Below, piece after piece: positions 25,801 through 36,916 of a stretch of 64,000 nt of DNA (the first letter of the stretch is position 1; every line of letters begins with the position of its first letter). The notes beneath the pieces are model-generated. The model saw nothing but the letters and a program-made list of their open reading frames with translations. It made no database searches and was not told the origin of the DNA. A program made the translations under genes and the position numbers. Origin of the DNA: Anthopleura xanthogrammica (Eukaryota; Cnidaria; Anthozoa; Actiniaria; Actiniidae); NCBI GenBank assembly GCA_964019055.1, contig OZ025207.1, positions 9,310,007-9,374,006 of the forward strand, given 5' to 3'.

Positions 25801-28800
25801 TGATCCTCATGCTGTGTCTCCATACTTCCAAGGAGTTTATCCACCCTCAGTAAGTCATTCCACCTCTGACACCATGAGTAAATATTGATAGCTATAAATA
25901 TAATATTAATAGACTCCTTCTAACGTGATGTCAAAACAGCTCAATTTGGAGGACAAAACAAAAGAATTTCAATTTCCTGAGAATTGGAACCTATTGATTT
26001 GTCCTTCAAATTAAGCTGCATTCAGACATTCTAAAAGGGGTCAAGTGATAGTCAGGTGATTTGCATCGGCGAGTGTCAACATTCACATTTTAATGTCTGC
26101 CATCTTGTTTCTACCTGCCACTCTGCAAAATTTTGTAATTCAAATTTTACTGTACAGTTTTGGAGTTTCTTATCAAAAAAGATAGCATGCGTGACAGACC
26201 TTTGCGTGACATCAAGATAAAAACTCTTCAATAAATTGTGGTACAGTGGAACCCGCTCCATACTGCCACCAAAGGGACAGGCCAAAGTGGCCGTATTAGC
26301 AGGGTGTCCATATTATTCAAAATATACATCAGAAACATGTATTTTATTTACAATACAGTACAAAGTGTTGGAAAAACACCTTCAATGAGGAAGAAGCCAA
26401 CAAACACTGATTGCAGTAAAGCATCAACATCTAAAATGTCAAAAAAGTTAAATGCCATGCTTTTGAAAACTTTGTTAGTGTTCAATCAAAGCATCATGAA
26501 AGGTCAAACAATGGGCAGAACATAGTTGTCAATCATATTTAGGTTTAAGAAATCTTTCATTTACTAATGCTGCTCTTTTAACACCTGATGGTGACAGTTT
26601 AAAGTATTCAGCGTAGATAACCAGTGTCTGTAACATGAGGTTAACTTTGTATGGCAGCCTGTCAATCCGGTCATAGAAAAAGTGTCAATTGGCGGTATTA
26701 ACTGGCGTCCGTATTAAGCGGGTAAATTTAATAGAAAATGTATGGGTATTTGGTTGGGACCTATGAAACTGTCCTTAATAACAGGGTGGCCATATTAAGC
26801 GGGTCTCCATAGAGCGGGGTTCCACTGTATCACACAATAAGCCTGTGCAGCACATGCCAAGAAACTCTATGAGCGACCTTAAGGTGAATCTAGATACTTG
26901 TTTGGAACCCACTGACAAGCAATGTTCAATGTACTGTATAGTTTGTACTGATGTCTGGTGACAGTATTGTCTTTCATCTACCTTCAAAGATTCTGTATTT
27001 TCAATTACCGGTATAATGTTCTCCAATAGATTATGGATTCTCCTGACATGCATTTTGAGACCTGGAGACAGCAACGAGCAGTAGAGCATTTAAGACAGCA
27101 ACATGAACGACAGGTACGGCCAGATATCACACAAAACGTAGAGCACATAGGATAGTCATAAGTAGTCTTTGGGTAGACATTAGTTGTTAATTACAGTCAA
27201 ACTCACTCATTCGTTGCTATCAAGGTTCAAAAATTCAGTTTAATTTTTGAAGTTGGAAATTTTCAATCTCGTTTTGAAAAAACTTGCATATAAAATGAAA
27301 TGTATATAGATTTCAAACCTGGGCTTTATTCAAAAATTTGATTTAATTCTTCACAGATTTGTGCAAAACCTCAAATTATTATAATTATTACTGACCTGTG
27401 TGTTCTTACCTTTTACAAGTTCAAAAACTCTATAAAACCCTTGCAGCACGTCAGAATGTAGCTCAATTTGGAGGGCAAAGCAATAGGTTCCAATTCTCAG
27501 GAGATTAAAATTCTTTTGTCTTGTCCTCCAAATTGAACTGTTCTGACGTCACGTGCAAGGGGTCTATTCACGAATGGACATTTTGAGATTGTGCTCTATT
27601 TTAGATGTCATGGTCGTTTCATTAATCCAAGCTCCAAAATGAGATTAAAATTCTATCTTCAAAAAACTGATCTGAATTTTTGAACCTTGATAGGAATGTA
27701 TGAGTGAGTTTGACTGCAAAAGAAAGAATAAGCATAAGAAAACCATCCTATGCAACTGTACCTATCTTAATATTAATTCAAAAATATTTGGTTCCAGGAA
27801 AGGCCAATGCCCTCTATGTCAGGACACTCTGATTTAGCATCACCAAAAGACAACACATCAGACAAAGACAAAGCAAAAGAAGGTGGGTCCTCAGGTGAAC
27901 CATCAGGCCATAGGATGTATTACTATAATGAAAGTAAACCATCATCTTGTCCTGTCCACGGTCATTCCCCAGGAGAACCACATCAACACAAGCACCCCGT
28001 CAGTCGCGCTGAACAGATGCCAACTACCAAACCTGACAGACCAGACGAGTACAATCGCATGTTCCTGCCACCCCACCCTGATGGGCCTGCTATGTTGCAC
28101 CCCTACATTGTTCATCCCTCTAGAGAAGGGCCGTTTGGTCCTCAGCATTTGGGTGAACGGCAAGCAGAGATGTTGAGAGAAAGAGAGAGACAGGTATGGC
28201 CATATTGTTTGACCCTTTTTTGATTGTTATAGGCTTTTTGCAGGATATAATCACATGACTTACTGGATGGCAAAAAAATGTGGACTACCTTTATTTTAAA
28301 AACTTTTGCAGGATTACGAATGTCATATCCAAGACCTTTTCGAATATAGTTTTTTCTCTTATAAGATGCTTTCAATCTCAATATACGAATCAATTTCAAG
28401 TTTGTTTGCCATCCAGCAGAGCCTTTGAATTCCCAAGGGACCTTGCACTGAATTGATTCGTTATCAATGTGATATATCAGCATGTGACTGTTTGTTGCAA
28501 ATGGACTAGTATTACAGTTAACTTTCATTACAGTGAACACTGTTGGGACCATCACTTGGTGTCAGTTATAGTGAGCATCCACAATAGAGAGAGTTAATTT
28601 TGGTCATTTCTTTGGTCCACAATAGTGAGATGTCCGTAATATGGGGGTGTCCACTCACTGTGTAACTCATTTAGATATTTTTACCCTTACTAGATCAAAT
28701 ACGAATTCAGGTTTTTTGTTTTAATGGCTCTGATAGTGTAGGTGATATTATATCCCATTATAATAATGAATTAATAATCTGATTTTTGTTTTAGGAAATA

Positions 28801-31800
28801 ATGATACATCAAAGAATGATGCTTGACTCAAGGGAGCACATGAAAGCTCGTGAAGAAGAATGGCAGCGTCGACAGCAGCGTCTTCGACAAGAAAAGGAAG
28901 AACACCACCGTGAAATGGCACAATACAGACACCATGTGTTGCAACAGCAACGGGAGATGGAACAGCCAAGAAGGGCAGGTGAACAGGGTAGTCTAGATCA
29001 TAGGCGGCCTGATCACAGACAAGACCATCGAGAAAGAAGTGACAAGGTAAAAAAAACTCTCACAATGAATAAATATGAAAATGGTAAAGTTAATGTCTTG
29101 ACCTATATATGGGTGTGAAATAAAATGTGGCAAACTTTTTAGATATTTTTACGAGTAGAAATTGTAGAGATTGTTCATGAGAAGCATTGGGGGATATGTA
29201 CTGCTTATGTACCACTGGGGTAAAAAAAAAAGTGAAGGTAATTTATTCTTTTTTGGAACTGTAAGGAGTGCTTACCCAATTCTCCTGAGCCAGGGGATCA
29301 TGTTAAAGCATTTTGAAGGTGCACTATCAGTGCCCCTTATGGAACAGAGAGAATTAGGTAGGTGCACAGAGGATCAAACTGTGGACCTCTAGCTCTGAAG
29401 ACTGCACCTGCTCTCGTTTCCTCCTTCTGCAAAAATCGACTTCTTAAATGAAATTTGATGATAAAATGAGGGACAAGAATAACTTGCTAAATTACTGTAA
29501 ATATATTAATTTCTCTATCTGTTGTATTCATATAGAGTCCTCACACAAATGAGAGACCAGGGCCTGAAAACGAAATCTACCGACATTATCCCTTTCATCA
29601 TCCATTCCACCCACTGCAACATGACATCAGAGTGAGACTTCCTTACCCGGACCTTTCAAGAAAAGATGGAGAAGCCCATAGGAGTCATATGGAAGCAATG
29701 AAGGATGGACGAAACCCCCATCCACACCCTTTTGGACTTCACGATCCTCATTTCAGACCATTTTCTGATCCCTATCCATTTCATCAAGATCGTTTGTCAT
29801 CTAGGACATCTGGAGCTGATAGGTTGTTTACAGAAGCAAGATGGCCAACACACACAAGGCCAACGTACATGAATGGGGACTTGAGGACAGTTGGTAAGCA
29901 AGCAAAAATGAATATAAATCTTTATTATCAATTAAACTCATAGACAGTGATGAGGTTTGGCTAGGAGCCATATGTCGCCATGAGGAGTGCCACTCTCCCT
30001 GGTAGCAAGGAGGTAACCATCCACGGTCCACCACCTGACACCGGTCACACTGAAATTATACTCACCTACAATACTTACCAGAGAGAGGAGGGCGAGGCAA
30101 CGGTCTATTGGGTAGAAATATTCTTAGGAATGGATTATTGAATCGCGTTATTATTAAAATTGTAGATATACATCCATCTGACATAGGAAGCAAGATGTCT
30201 GAAGGTCTAAGTGCTAGAATCAAAAAAGAGAACATGATTGACCTGTCAAATACGCAGCCGACCATCAAACGCCAGCACCATGATAAGGAAAAACTCAAGT
30301 TTTTAGAAGGTCTTGGGTTAGTTACTTTAGAGAAGAAAAAAGAACTAACACATGGGGATCCAGGTGTGAAAAGAAAGTTTGAAGAACCGCAGGAAACCCC
30401 TCCACAGGATGACAAGGCAAGCACTGTGAGTAATGGAACTAGAGAAGAGACGGAAGAAACAAGTAGCGAAGGAACGACAGATGTGGAGAGTGGAACAACT
30501 AGTACTGATACAGAGATATTGTCAAAACATTATAAAGAGGTGAGATCATCATCAGCAACATCATCAACAGCATCCCCTTCTCATCATCACCATCATGATT
30601 CATCATCACTACCATCGTCAACAGCATCATCATCATCATCAACAACAACACAGCATCTTTTATTTTTATTGCTGCTATGTCATTATGGCAAACTTTGGCA
30701 AACCTCATAATAAATGCTCTAGCAGTGATCATGAATATATTCTCATAATCACTGTTCACTCAACCAATCACAGCCCCTGAAACTCTATAATCATTCAAGT
30801 CTAAAATTATGTTCAAGTTTAAAATTATACGAAATTGCTATGTTCAATTGTTGATATATCATTTAATATTTTTATTTAGAAAGTAAATTTTATGGCCAGA
30901 CTAGGATTGGTCCCACCTCAAACAAGAGAAGGTAAATAACTGTGCTGCATCAAAGACAATGACTTCAAACAATATTTCTTAGGTTAACATTGTAATTGAT
31001 GATACTTTAAACTGGTAGAAATGAGACAAAGATATTAAAAAATTGATTATCTATTTTTATGACAGAAATGGAACAATCATATGAAGTGAAGAGAAGTGAA
31101 CGCAAGAAAAGAAAAAAGAAGGGAAGAGGACGTCCCTCAAAGCGTTTAAGGAAAGAAACTGTAAGTTATTTCAGTGCTCATCCCAACATCCCACCCCACC
31201 CCAAACATGCAGCTGATCTTCTAGATACCTACACCTTGCCATCATTCTTAAGACAGACACTGCTAATCAATCAAGCAAATCAAGTAGATGTTAGTAGTCT
31301 ACAGAGAGTTTTAGATTTGGGTATATGAGCATGAGTGCACTAGACAATTTGTCCTGCGATCTTCTTCAAAACCCATATTGAGTCTGTTTATGCAATACCC
31401 CCAAAAAAGAATATGGTTACCCTACCCTTCCTACCCCCTCCCTAACCAAGCAGTTGGTAGCTCCCCCCACACAGCAGTGTGCACACACATCACAAAGCTT
31501 AAATGTATTCAATTTCTAATTTGCTGTAGGTTAATAATGAGTCTGAAAATGGCAGAACATCAATAGATGCTGAAAACTTAGGAGGCCCCCTTACTCGTCA
31601 AAAACAACAGCAGCTTTTGGAACAGGGTTTATTAAAGCAAGACACAGAAGATAAACCAGAAGAAAATGGGGAACTTAACAGGGACTTGTCAATCAAAATA
31701 AAAAAAGAAGCTGGGGAGGAAGCTTCAAGTTCATATCCATACGGCACGCGAGAAAATAGATACAAAAGTAGCAGTGATTCTGGACACTATCACAGAAGCC

Positions 31801-33211
31801 CTCCAATCTCTTCTGAATCGTTAGCATCTCGACCCCCACCACGCCTTACATTACAATCACTCACAAACATGGAGGACCCATTTAATAACTATAACACGCC
31901 TACATTTAGACCCCCTTATCTACGTCATACTGGACTATTATCAGTCTCACAGGACTCAAATCACCATGGTGGGATTCCTATAGGGCAGCCATTACGTCCA
32001 GAACCCATACGCAGTACAGGTATATCATTAAGTGAACAGGAAACTAGGGAATATTTGAGTCACCGTAGATCTCCGGGTGGACCACCAGAGTATAACAGAC
32101 ATTATGGAATGTTACCTGGTCATCAAGGAACTAGTTATGACAAAGTGATTCCAGTTCATTCAAGGGCAGAAGTAGATGCTGAAAAAAGGGTTAGTGTTGG
32201 ATAGTATACTATTGAAGTCTTCAATGCACTAATGCACTTTTCATGAGATAACTGCAAGCAGCCATTTTTTTTTGGGGGGGGGGTGGTGGTTTCTGTCCAA
32301 CATCACAGCAGTGACGACCAATCATGGCTCATCAGTTGACAGATAACAGTTACTGTCAATGTGTTGGTTTATCATTTTTCTTTGGTGCGAACTCATGGAC
32401 CAATTAGATTATGTGTTAGAATCAATTGACATAGCAGTCAATCAGAGACTATAATCGTGCAATGAATCTGAGCTGATTTCATAATGTAGGTGCCCCAACT
32501 CAACCCAGCTGTGACAGATTCTAACTTCTGATTTTTTCCATACAGGATTTAGGTACCAGGGTTCCTCTGATAGGAAGGAAAGAGCATGAATACAAATGGC
32601 CTGGGGTAGAGAGTGTTATGAAAGCATACTTTCTTCATTCAGGAGGTGAGTATCAGAGTATGAGAAAAATAAAGAATCTGGGCCATGATTTGAGTTTTGA
32701 GTTTGACAAAAATAATAGCAAACCATGTTAGCATTAAAAATGGCATGGGGTGTGACAAGTCGCTTTTCTGTGTTTTCCACTCTCATGAATTCCACTTCCT
32801 TACCAAGTAGTTTAAAATTTTATTTCAAGCAGAAGATCTCACAAACTATTCCTTTAATTTGTTTTAGAACGTGATCACGAACTATCATTCCTACAAGATA
32901 ATGCAAATAAGCTAAAATCTCAGCATGCATCGCTGAACGAAGAAGCCAGTAACCTGAATACACAAATGACGGTAAATAAATTGACCCCCTAACTATAAGG
33001 GATAGTTGATTGATTCCATATTTTTAAATAGTAAAGCAACCCTCTTTTTCCACCACCCCTTCCCACTAATATATATTAAAGCAATCCCTTAACATCCTTG
33101 ATTCCATTTCAGAACCTAGTCCAAACAAAGAAACATCTAAACGATGAGAAAAAAGTATGCCGCGAAAACCTAGACAGACTACACTATTTTATGCAAAGTT
33201 TTCAAAGATAA
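10832..33211 (+). CDS. GSE1: GSE1-like chromatin corepressor subunit with N-terminal cysteine modules
   Basis: Sixteen exons: 10832-12937, 19921-20314, 20831-21007, 22272-22394, 25632-25849, 27030-27113, 27798-28193, 28795-29046, 29536-29893, 30166-30539, 30880-30931, 31066-31160, 31530-32189, 32546-32645, 32868-32971, 33113-33211. All phases agree and give 1863 residues. Hallmarks of human GSE1, a component of LSD1/CoREST-HDAC type nuclear complexes, occur in order. They are SFAAALRKLAKQA (exon 2), a coiled coil with QQRLRQEKEE (exon 8), EKLKFLEGLGLVT (exon 10), FMARLGLVP (exon 11), and a C-terminal EYKWPGVESVMKAYF plus leucine heptads (exons 14-16). Exon 2 carries a SUMO-binding-like PVIVIDSSDSDDD; exon 12 carries an AT-hook-like GRGRPSKR after a Lys-rich stretch. 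Intron 2 is GC-AG. Exon 1 (six Cys modules) is linked only by a compatible phase-0 junction over a 7-kb intron; without that splice it would end at a stop 12 bases later (12947-12949), so it could be a separate gene. Confidence 0.85.
10943..12880 (+). other. Six tandem C-x2-C...C-x2-C modules encoded by one exon
   Basis: Modules start at about residues 38, 214, 312, 437, 535 and 629. Each has C-[YF]-x-C, then an aromatic-rich F/Y-[FY]-P-[FC] box, often a Pro-Pro-Gly turn, then [VA]-C-x2-C-x3-L-x2-[QK]-W-x2-F and, about ten residues on, an R-x-[YW] end. Four cysteines per unit suggest one zinc site. Unit 2 has CFVCS in place of CxxCG. Unit 6 keeps both cysteine pairs but lacks the FPFL and QW parts. 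Linkers are Ser/Thr-rich and variable. I do not recognise a named family; binding to DNA or protein is inference. Confidence 0.8.
13152..13310. mobile_element. hAT-like MITE
   Basis: Terminal inverted repeats CAGGGCTTGACACTAA (left) and TTAGTGTTGAGCCCTG (right) enclose about 150 bp with repeated CTAGTC/GACTAG words. CAGGGCT-type ends are typical of hAT elements. Possible 8-bp flanks (CTTCTCAG and CTTAGACT) match poorly, so a target duplication is not established. It lies in GSE1 intron 1. Confidence 0.75.
18695..18812 (+). repeat. tRNA-derived SINE (family 2), tail fragment
   Basis: TTTTCTGGGTTTTTCTCC, then AAGCTAACAGGCTAAATTTG, then ATGACTTTGATCAGCTCAAA and TTTCAGGGCATTGATA. This is the same order as the copies at 39080 and 44640. 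Confidence 0.65.
19422..19545 (+). repeat. tRNA-derived SINE (family 1), body fragment
   Basis: It shares GAAAGTGCTGCCTTTG and AGCTCGGATGACCACATAAA, in the same spacing, with the minus-strand SINE at 7978-8345. It is diverged and lacks the tRNA-like head. Confidence 0.7.
19966..20004 (+). other. SUMO-interaction-like motif in GSE1 exon 2
   Basis: It encodes PVIVIDSSDSDDD: four hydrophobic residues, then phosphorylatable serines mixed with acidic residues. This is the classic layout of a SUMO-interacting motif and fits a subunit of SUMO-regulated LSD1/CoREST-type complexes. Function is inferred. Confidence 0.65.
20371..20506. mobile_element. MITE family A, copy 2
   Basis: Same hairpin as copy 1 with ends TAGACCTCTTGCAC and GCGCAAAGGGTCTA. 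The core GAATTGGAACCTATTGTTTT is conserved. It lies inside the GC-AG intron of GSE1. Confidence 0.85.
20514..20722 (-). repeat. tRNA-derived SINE (family 2), reverse orientation
   Basis: Tail-first order on the plus strand: AACCTCTGGGCTGATCAAAA, GGTTTTGTGGAGG, CTCTACTCACATGTGATGCT, AGGAATTGACCCTGAGACC. The last two are the complement of the tRNA-like head. Confidence 0.75.
21114..21212. mobile_element. Short fold-back element
   Basis: Arms TTACACGAGTGTGTTTTTCA and TGAAAAACACACAAGTGTGAA, with inverted CAAATTGCAC inside, give a hairpin of about 95 bp. GSE1 intron 3. Confidence 0.75.
25911..26042. mobile_element. MITE family A, copy 3
   Basis: Core CAGCTCAATTTGGAGGACAA, then GAATTGGAACCTATTGATTT; the right end AAAGGGGTCAA is degenerate. 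GSE1 intron 5. Confidence 0.85.
26244..26827. mobile_element. Tigger/pogo-like non-autonomous DNA transposon
   Basis: About 584 bp bounded by CAGTGGAACCCGCTCCAT and its inverted form ATAGAGCGGGGTTCCACTG, each flanked by TA, the target duplication of Tc1/mariner-pogo elements. Subterminal GTATTAAGCGGG and CGTATTA words recur. No transposase frame is seen, so it is an internally deleted copy. GSE1 intron 5. Confidence 0.8.
27437..27570. mobile_element. MITE family A, copy 4 (opposite orientation)
   Basis: AAACCCTTGCAGCACGTCAG, then CAATAGGTTCCAATTCTC, ending GTGCAAGGGGTCTATT. GSE1 intron 6. Confidence 0.85.
28505..28668. mobile_element. DNA-transposon remnant
   Basis: Contains AGTGAACACTGTTGGGACCA, AGAGAGTTAATTTTGGTC and TGTCCGTAATATGG, the wording of pogo/Tigger-type ends like those at 26244-26827, but without clean inverted termini. 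GSE1 intron 7. Confidence 0.45.
30545..30660 (+). repeat. CAT/ATC trinucleotide microsatellite
   Basis: Imperfect CAT and CAA triplets begin five bases after the GSE1 exon-10 donor (30540). Reading through the donor would add a Ser/His-rich tail. I treat it as intronic because the donor is good and the frame continues correctly in exon 11. Confidence 0.7.
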
Positions 33212-33682
33212 CCAAAGTCTTCTATTATAAAATATTAGTGATTATTAGTGTATTATGACTCATAAAATAGCCATGGCAAGGATTGTTGATCCTTTCTGAT
33301 TGCCATTTTATTTCTTTTTTTACCATTATCATACTTCAAAGAGGGCAGACATTTAATTTAGAAAAAATTAGTATACTCAAGTAAATTATTATTACTACTA
33401 AATTATTGAAGCTAACGATAGAAAAAATTTAGAAAAAAGTAGAAAAATATATAATTAGTTGTAAGGGTAAGATAGAGTTCTGCTCTCGTCTTGTAAAGCA
33501 TTTTTTGTGATGACAAAGTCAATTATACAATTATGGAAAAAAATAGTATTTAAAAATTATGATAATATTTAATAAGTCTCGCACTGGTATATATATTTTT
33601 AGCATGTTTTTAATGTGTAGCTTCAGAAGGTTATATCATGATTGTAATGCATTGTCGTTCATTGTCGTATCATAAATATTGT

Positions 33683-33688
33683 AATAAA
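33683..33688 (+). terminator. Polyadenylation signal of GSE1
   Basis: AATAAA lies about 470 bp after the GSE1 stop (33209-33211), in an AU-rich 3' region, and is followed by a T-rich run at 33709-33722. It is the clearest signal downstream of the gene. Confidence 0.6.
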
Positions 33689-33794
33689 ATATTGTTACAG
33701 AAAAATTTCCTTTTTTTTTTTTCCAAATTCAAATAACTGTGAAAAGCTCAGGAATATGATGGTACTGTGCCCAAGTCTTTTTATTGCATAGACA

Positions 33795-33872
33795 ATAAAA
33801 AGATGGGGGGAGCATGATGGTAAAACCCTTGCCTCTCACCTCTGAGGTCCAGGGTTTGTATCCCAGTAGACC
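33795..33872 (+). repeat. tRNA-derived SINE (family 2), head
   Basis: GGGGGAGCATGATGGTAAAA, then CTCTGAGGTCCAGGGTTTGT. This resembles the A-box and B-box region of the SINE at 38805. The body is missing. Confidence 0.55.
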
Positions 33873-33887
33873 TTTTTCTTCGTTGTT

Positions 33888-34006
33888 TGTTGTGCCCATT
33901 TCAGACCATGTGATGCCACTCTTGGGAGTTGATTCTTTCATGTGTAAATATTTTAATAAAAGAATATTTTTTCGAGGGAATATCATGTGGTCTGAAATGG
34001 GCAATT
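33888..34006. mobile_element. MITE family B, copy 1
   Basis: GCCCATTTCAGACCATGTGA and its inverted form ATCATGTGGTCTGAAATGGG enclose about 75 bp. The same terminal word occurs at 49538, 51236 and 53957. Confidence 0.75.
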
Positions 34007-34550
34007 TGTATACGAAGGTAAAGAGGTCTGTTGCCTCATGTGAGCCAAGTTGTACTTATCGTATTAGTCTAATATCTATTTCACGGGTTTAGTGACATCT
34101 CACTCTAACTACTGACTGATATATTATTCTTCATTCACCTGTATTACTTCTACTTATAGCACACACACAGCACAAAGTGAACAAGAATCTTTAGCAAATA
34201 AGTACAGTAGATGGGTTCAAGCAAGGAGGAGTATGGTAGCAGCACATGCATGAAATTTACTGAACCAAGGCCAAGCAAGGCTGCAAATAAGTGCCTGTCA
34301 TCGGACAAATGTCCAGTAAAAATGACCACTTGACTGGCATATCGTTTGCCACTGGACATTTCACAAGGCACATTTGTTTTGACGGGTCAAATATTCCTCT
34401 GGCCTGACATGAACTGCCTATCAAAAAATATCATTTGCAGCCTTACTTACACAAGGCTTTTTCCTACATTGTAAAGCAATGTGTAAGGGGTCTATACTAG
34501 TCTTGTATTTACCCCTTTAAAACCACTGAGAGATGTTGATGAAATTCTTA
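34007..34550. other. Convergent GSE1/GINS2 3' spacer, no feature recognised
   Basis: Between the 3' ends of the GSE1 and GINS2 genes. Contains only short open frames without motifs. Confidence 0.4.
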
Positions 34551-36916
34551 CTATGCCATGGGAGGATTCTCTGTTGCATGGCATCTCAGTTCATGGAGGT
34601 GATCAAGTGCCTTGGTCAAGAGTAACCGTACTGTGTTGATCTCCATCAATGACAAGTCATCGAGCTGAAACATGACAATATGATATTATAATGCATTCTC
34701 ATAGTGATACAAATATGATCAACACAAAACAATGATGATTATCAAGTAATTGTATAGAAGAAGTACAAGGTGCAAGACAAGGCATGCATTCCCAAGGAGG
34801 CCTCCCTTTTCCCTAGACAAAAGGGTGCATGTCTCCCTGGATACAAAGTAACGGTATAGAAGAAGTACAAGGTCCAAGACAAGGCAGGCATTCCCAAGGG
34901 ATGCCTCCCTTTCACCAAGACAAAAGGGTGCATGCCTTCCTGGATACAAAGTAATGGTATATGAGAAGTACAAGGTTCAAGACAAGGCAGGCATTCCCAA
35001 GGAATGCCTCCCTTTCACCAAGACAAAAGGGTGCATGCCTTCCTGGACACAAAGTAACGGTATAGAAGAAGTACAAGGTCCAAGACAAGGCAGGCATTCC
35101 CAAGGGCACCCAGACAAAATGGTGTACAGTATGCATTCTTGGATAAAGAGTAATGCATCAAAGACAGGGAAGGTAAACCATGGAGTATGTTACCTACCCT
35201 GGCGTGCACTGCCTGTTGATTAATCATCATGTCAATAGATTTCCTCAGCTTCGCGATCCTCACATCCCATATGTCTTTGATGATTGTGCGCACTTCGTCA
35301 GCATGGGGAATATCATCCACAGCACTGCAATGTCAACAAATAGACCAGATTCCATGACTGGGAAGATGTATGTACATATCAATAACGCAATATCTAATTA
35401 CTAATTATCAAATTTAATCAGCTGTGTCGACCAAGAGATTTTTTCTCAGCTTACTGAGTATTACATTAACAACACAGCAACCATTCTGCTATACTTGCTC
35501 CAAGTCAACCTCTACGAGACTCACAGATTTACGAGCAAAGCAAATGAAAAGAAAAAAAGTGTTGAAGTCGTGAGAGGTGGACTTATTCCTCTTGCAGGGT
35601 TTTTATTTTCATTTCAAGCCTAAAATGGCATGATTTCTGAAGCGCACGCTAAATTTTTGTATGCTGATCAAGAGTGTGAACATAATTCAGAGACCAATTT
35701 TTGGGTCACTAAAATTGGCAGGAAACAAGTTGGAAAAGTCCTTTGTCCAGCGCTCATGATCCTAGTCCGGGTTGGGCTGCCTGAGCTATATTCTGTGCAC
35801 ATTAACTAATTAATTCAGCGTATTTAGCAAAATCTTGATCAAAAGGTACTCAACAGTACAAATCAGACCCCACACATTGATATAGACTCTTAAGCTTGAG
35901 CGTAATGTTTGAAAGAGACTATCAATACTATTATCAATATAACTATGGTCCAATTCAAACTAATGCCAAAACCAACCTGTTGAGGAGAAGAGTGGCAATC
36001 TCCATGTAGTGTTTTGAAGGCATTTTTGTGAAGTATTCCGCTTTGGTTTCTTTTTCTTTGAGATCTTTGAGCCTATCTGTAAAGCATAAAAACATTTTTG
36101 GATTGAGCCTTTTTTCTTTGATGTATGATGTCAATGCCACTGGCGTAGGGAGGGAATTTTGGGTAATTAGTTTTTATTCTAGGTGCCCCCCCCCCCCCCC
36201 AGATCGGGGGTCCTTGCTACTCCAGTGTCCACTACCCAATTAAAAACTTGACTCGCCTTTCCCTGAACACGAAGGATGTTATAGAAATAAGAAATAGAGG
36301 AAATAAGAAAACAGTAAACACACAATAAACACCATATTATCTACAGTAAATGTCCCTGAGGGGGGTAGGGAAGGGGAGTGAAGATTCTTATTCATTTGTT
36401 AAAGAATTCCTGGGTCTACAATGCACATGTTAAACCCTTTTTCTTACCCACATCCATCCACTCTGGTGCTTGAATCCTGCATTTTTTTCTTTGTTTAAGA
36501 TTAATTGCGATCCAGAGAGGAACGTCTACAGGCAAAGACGGCTTGAATGGACCTACATCACCCTAATAAAGGTAAGAAAATACGGCTCTGTAAACTCATT
36601 AAACGCTCTGGTAGATAAGCTAATGTTCTCTATGACTCTCCACTATAAACAAACTTGAAGGAAAAGCTCAACAAAAGCGCAGAAAATAAAATTGAAAGGT
36701 TTTTTTAACAAGGACATACACGAACAGTTCTGTGAAGGCAAGTTATAAAATTCTTTAAATGGCTTCGAGGAACGTACGATTTGTGTACATATTTTGAGCC
36801 TAATCTAAAAAGAAATAAATACTTACCCCTATTAAGTACATTTTCTTTTCTGAGAAATTTGGAAGGATAGTTACAGGTTGTTTTTCTGCTAGAAATTCTA
36901 TTTCGCTCGGATCCAT
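34551..36916 (-). CDS. GINS2: DNA replication complex GINS protein PSF2
   Basis: Five exons: 36916-36827, 36562-36448, 36076-35977, 35324-35198, 34664-34551. Phases agree and give 181 residues, close to the 185 of human GINS2. It starts [21 protein letters not shown] and continues [74 protein letters not shown] and [18 protein letters not shown], all in the family order. PSF2 is one of four subunits of GINS, which joins Cdc45 and Mcm2-7 in the nuclear replicative helicase. It opens the first of three consecutive minus-strand genes with V-ATPase d and VPS4. Intron 4 contains a tandem minisatellite. Splice sites are GT-AG; the exon-3 donor (GTTGGT) is weak. Confidence 0.95.
34752..35150. repeat. 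Minisatellite, about 102-bp unit, four copies
   Basis: Units start at about 34752, 34853, 34957 and 35060, each with GTATAGAAGAAGTACAAGGT, AAGACAAGGCA, GCATTCCCAAGG and AGACAAAAGGGTGCATG. The last is shortened. It sits in GINS2 intron 4. The repeated open frames on the minus strand are not genes. Confidence 0.9.

Noticed and set aside
34742..35136. Repeated minus-strand frames with similar protein wording
   Set aside because: They are translations of the 102-bp minisatellite in GINS2 intron 4. The frame covering 35198-35320 is a genuine exon, but its extension leftwards is intron.
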